This document shows, in pieces, positions 14,098 through 16,484 of a DNA stretch of 16,484 nucleotides. Within the stretch, counting starts at the first letter, position 1; each line of letters begins with the position of its first letter. The translations under genes and the position numbers were made by a program. Origin of the DNA: Bacteroidales bacterium (GTDB taxonomy: Bacteria; Bacteroidota; Bacteroidia; Bacteroidales; UBA1556); NCBI GenBank assembly GCA_029935325.1, contig JAOZKO010000024.1:1-16484 (forward strand), written 5' to 3'. The notes under the pieces are model-generated. The model was not told where the DNA came from and did not search any database. It worked only from the letters and a program-made list of their open reading frames with translations.

Positions 14098-16484
14098 TTA
14101 AGCTACTTTAATACCAATGATAATAATATCATCAATTTGCTCTATATCTCCACGCCATTCGGTAAGTGTTTCCCAAAGAATATCTTTCTGTACTTCCATA
14201 GGCTTTTCATGTATCTCTAGGATGAGTTGCTTAAATCGTTTTGTCATAAACTTCTTGCCTTTAGGTCCTCCGAATTGATCAATATATCCATCACTAAGTA
14301 TATAATAGATGTCTCCTTTGTGCATACTAAACTCCATATTTGTAAATGGATTTTGGTCTCTTTCATGTACGCCAATAGGCATTCTATCTGCTTTTATTAC
14401 AGAAAGCTCACCTTCACGGATCAGATATAATGGATTATAAGCTCCTGCAAATTGCATCATCATATTATCAAAATCGTAAACACAAATAGACATATCCATA
14501 CCGTCTTTTGTATCAGTTTCAGCACCTTCTTGATTAAGAGAAGTGATAACATTACTTCTTAACTGATTTAGAGCTTCAGCAGCAGTTTGCACCTCTTTAC
14601 TATTTGCAATTTCATTTAAAAACGAAATACCCATAATACTCATAAATGCACCTGGCACACCATGGCCAGTACAATCTGCAGCTGCAATAATTGCTTTATT
14701 ATCTTTCTGCATCATCCAATAAAAATCCCCACTAACAATATCTCGTGGCTTCCAAAGCACAAAATGCTCCGGAAATACTTTGTCCATAAGTTTCTTTTGT
14801 GGAGAAACTGCTTCTTGAATACGCTGCGCATAACGAATACTGCTCATAATGCTTTGACTCTTTTCCTCAATATCATCTTTCTGAGCTCTTATCTCGGCAG
14901 TTGCCTCACGAATTATCTTCTTTAAACTACGAGTTGAAACTCTAATTGCTCCCCATACAAAAGTAACGAAAGCAAGAAAAAACCCAATATAAGCCCATAC
15001 CGTTCTATGCCATGGAGGCCTGATAGTAAAAGTGTAATTTACCTCTTCACTATTATTTCCATAGATGTCTTTTGCTTGCATTCTAAACACATAATCTCCT
15101 TCATGCAAGTTTGTATATCTTACATCTGTTTTATTAGACCACTCGCCCCAACCTTCGTCATAACCTTCCAAAAATATACGGTAGCTAGGTTCCGATTCCA
15201 ATTTCTGAGCAATGGCTGAATAATGAAATGTAAACTCATTATACGCATAAGCAACAATTGGCTTTAAGCTTATATCCTGCTGTTTTACAATATTCTGATT
15301 GGCATCAAAATGGAAGCCATCAAATAAAATGCTATCATTCTTTATTAATACACTATTGATATATGGTTGTATTTGAACATTTGTATCGGAGCTAGAAATA
15401 TTATTAATCTTAACTAAATCAAAAGTTCCACCAGCCCATAGGCTCTGTCTATCCTGATACATTACATCAAATTGTTGAGAAGTTACTTCTTTGGCATAAG
15501 GATTATTTACAAAATAGCCACCTTCAGAATTTTTAATTAATTTCTTAAGAAGGATTTTATCATGATCTAAAGGATAAGTAACTGTCCAAATATTATTCTG
15601 TTTATCCATTATCATCCTATGCACATGGTGGTCTAAAAACCATGAAGTAAAGCTATTGGAATGTATAAACTTTTCATCCTTATTGTCATAAATAAATAAT
15701 CCCTCAGAGGATCCAAACATCATTTCTTCACCATTAAAAAACGGAAAAATAGCATCATTAGAAGGTAAGCCATGCTCTAAACTGTAATTATTTACCTGAG
15801 GCTTAATAACTTTATGATTTGTAAATACAGGCTTATTAAGCATCGACAGGCCTCCTATTCTTCCAATCCATAAATTGAAATTTTTATCAAAAGCCAAAGC
15901 AAAAATATCATGTTCTGTATTTGGTACTACTCCTTCATCTATCCATTTGCCATTATCATAATAGAAGCTACCTAATCCTTTGGGAAATAGCCCAATCCAA
16001 ATCCTATTAGGATTCATTGGGTCATTAATAATTACATTTCCAGATTTGTAAAGTGCGGTATCAACGCTACCATCTTTTTTTAGGTGAAAAACATAACTAT
16101 TGGTAATAAACAGCATGCCTTTTTCTCCATCTGCAATAAAATCAAGTATGCCATAATTTCCTTTGTTTTTTGATTCATCTAAATCAAGAATAATTCCTTT
16201 AGTAAAATTCTTTCTACTAACATCTTCCTTTGTAAGAATCTTTTTGCTTTGTAAATTATTCTCGTCCAGATAATACATCTGAAGTGATGTTCCAATATAT
16301 AACTTTCCATTAAAACGAGTAATTCCCTGAACTCGTCCTTTAATACCAGTTTTCTCAGAAGGGAAATAATCATAGTTAGAATATATTGCCACCCTACTCA
16401 ATCCATTACCATGTGAAATCCAAAGATTATTTTGGCTATCCAAAAACATTTCTTCTACTATTTCTTCTTTCAAACCACTTTCGG
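14098..16484 (-). CDS. propeller/Y_Y_Y sensor with SpoIIE-type PP2C phosphatase output, 5' end outside the window
   Basis: The 3' part of a large gene; the frame stays open through the right edge (codons E-S-G-L before KEEIVEE), and the first methionine of the visible frame is really TTG inside a propeller repeat. Numbering from that codon, two-component-regulator propeller repeats are seen as LWISHGNGLSRV (17-28), IWIGLFPKGLGSF (158-170), LWIGRIGGLSML (201-212) and LWAGGTFDLVKI (345-356). A Y_Y_Y domain (about 420-486), one membrane helix (492-511), a coiled coil (515-555) and a SpoIIE/PP2C phosphatase domain (580-791) follow. Metal-binding acidic residues of the phosphatase are in place: SGDFYW (D583), AADCTGHGVPGAF (D600), LSDGYIDQFGG (D728) and QIDDIIII (D781). 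Likely an inner-membrane sensor that dephosphorylates an anti-sigma-factor antagonist or similar partner; none is in the window. DUF4271 starts 5 nt after the stop. Confidence 0.92.
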   Translation of the reverse strand, partial: ESGLKEEIVEEMFLDSQNNLWISHGNGLSRVAIYSNYDYFPSEKTGIKGRVQGITRFNGKLYIGTSLQMYYLDENNLQSKKILTKEDVSRKNFTKGIILDLDESKNKGNYGILDFIADGEKGMLFITNSYVFHLKKDGSVDTALYKSGNVIINDPMNPNRIWIGLFPKGLGSFYYDNGKWIDEGVVPNTEHDIFALAFDKNFNLWIGRIGGLSMLNKPVFTNHKVIKPQVNNYSLEHGLPSNDAIFPFFNGEEMMFGSSEGLFIYDNKDEKFIHSNSFTSWFLDHHVHRMIMDKQNNIWTVTYPLDHDKILLKKLIKNSEGGYFVNNPYAKEVTSQQFDVMYQDRQSLWAGGTFDLVKINNISSSDTNVQIQPYINSVLIKNDSILFDGFHFDANQNIVKQQDISLKPIVAYAYNEFTFHYSAIAQKLESEPSYRIFLEGYDEGWGEWSNKTDVRYTNLHEGDYVFRMQAKDIYGNNSEEVNYTFTIRPPWHRTVWAYIGFFLAFVTFVWGAIRVSTRSLKKIIREATAEIRAQKDDIEEKSQSIMSSIRYAQRIQEAVSPQKKLMDKVFPEHFVLWKPRDIVSGDFYWMMQKDNKAIIAAADCTGHGVPGAFMSIMGISFLNEIANSKEVQTAAEALNQLRSNVITSLNQEGAETDTKDGMDMSICVYDFDNMMMQFAGAYNPLYLIREGELSVIKADRMPIGVHERDQNPFTNMEFSMHKGDIYYILSDGYIDQFGGPKGKKFMTKRFKQLILEIHEKPMEVQKDILWETLTEWRGDIEQIDDIIIIGIKVA

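Noticed and set aside
16471..16473. Start codon of the SpoIIE-type sensor at the right edge
   Set aside because: The codon is TTG in the middle of a propeller repeat and the frame stays open to the edge, so the true start lies outside.

Overview
The window looks like ordinary chromosome from an AT-rich member of the Bacteroidota. Several protein families are typical of or largely confined to that phylum: DUF3127, DUF4270, DUF4271, an UpxY/NusG-like antiterminator, a half-length GlgA-like protein beside panC, and a propeller/Y_Y_Y/SpoIIE sensor. One very good promoter (TTTG-N20-TACTTTTG) matches the Bacteroidota -33/-7 consensus, and Shine-Dalgarno sequences are mostly absent. I cannot name a genus.

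Layout. Bases 1-401 hold no supportable gene, but they are crowded with short direct, inverted and tandem repeats. A Gfo/Idh/MocA-type oxidoreductase (minus strand, 402-1322) has lost both hallmark active-site residues. It is divergent from pcm (isoaspartyl methyltransferase), which is followed by a YfcC-type carrier. A 459-bp gene-free stretch (3732-4190) carries a 16-bp tandem array and an 8-bp CTTTGCGT array. It precedes a large Ig-like lipoprotein that ends in a bidirectional terminator.

From 11366 down to 6001 runs a likely minus-strand operon: GlgA-like half protein, DUF4270 lipoprotein, glmS, UpxY-like antiterminator, cyclophilin, DUF3127. Gaps are short or negative: a roughly 20-nt overlap, then 30, 15 and 20 nt, then a 1-nt TAATG overlap. 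panC is divergent from this operon. It converges on hemD, and a perfect 11-bp bidirectional terminator hairpin separates them. Upstream of hemD on the same strand are DUF4271 (a membrane protein) and a propeller/SpoIIE phosphatase whose 5' end lies beyond the right edge.

Functionally the genes are mainly housekeeping: amino-sugar supply (glmS), pantothenate (panC), tetrapyrrole (hemD), protein repair and folding (pcm, cyclophilin), plus envelope lipoproteins and a signalling phosphatase. I found no phage, IS element, CRISPR array, tRNA, rRNA or defence system. The points most worth a second look are the apparently inactive oxidoreductase, the GlgA half protein without its substrate-binding loop, the SSB-like tail on DUF3127, the orphan UpxY-like gene with a GTG start behind glmS, and the repeat-rich intergenic stretches. 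I do not see a convincing new multi-gene system.
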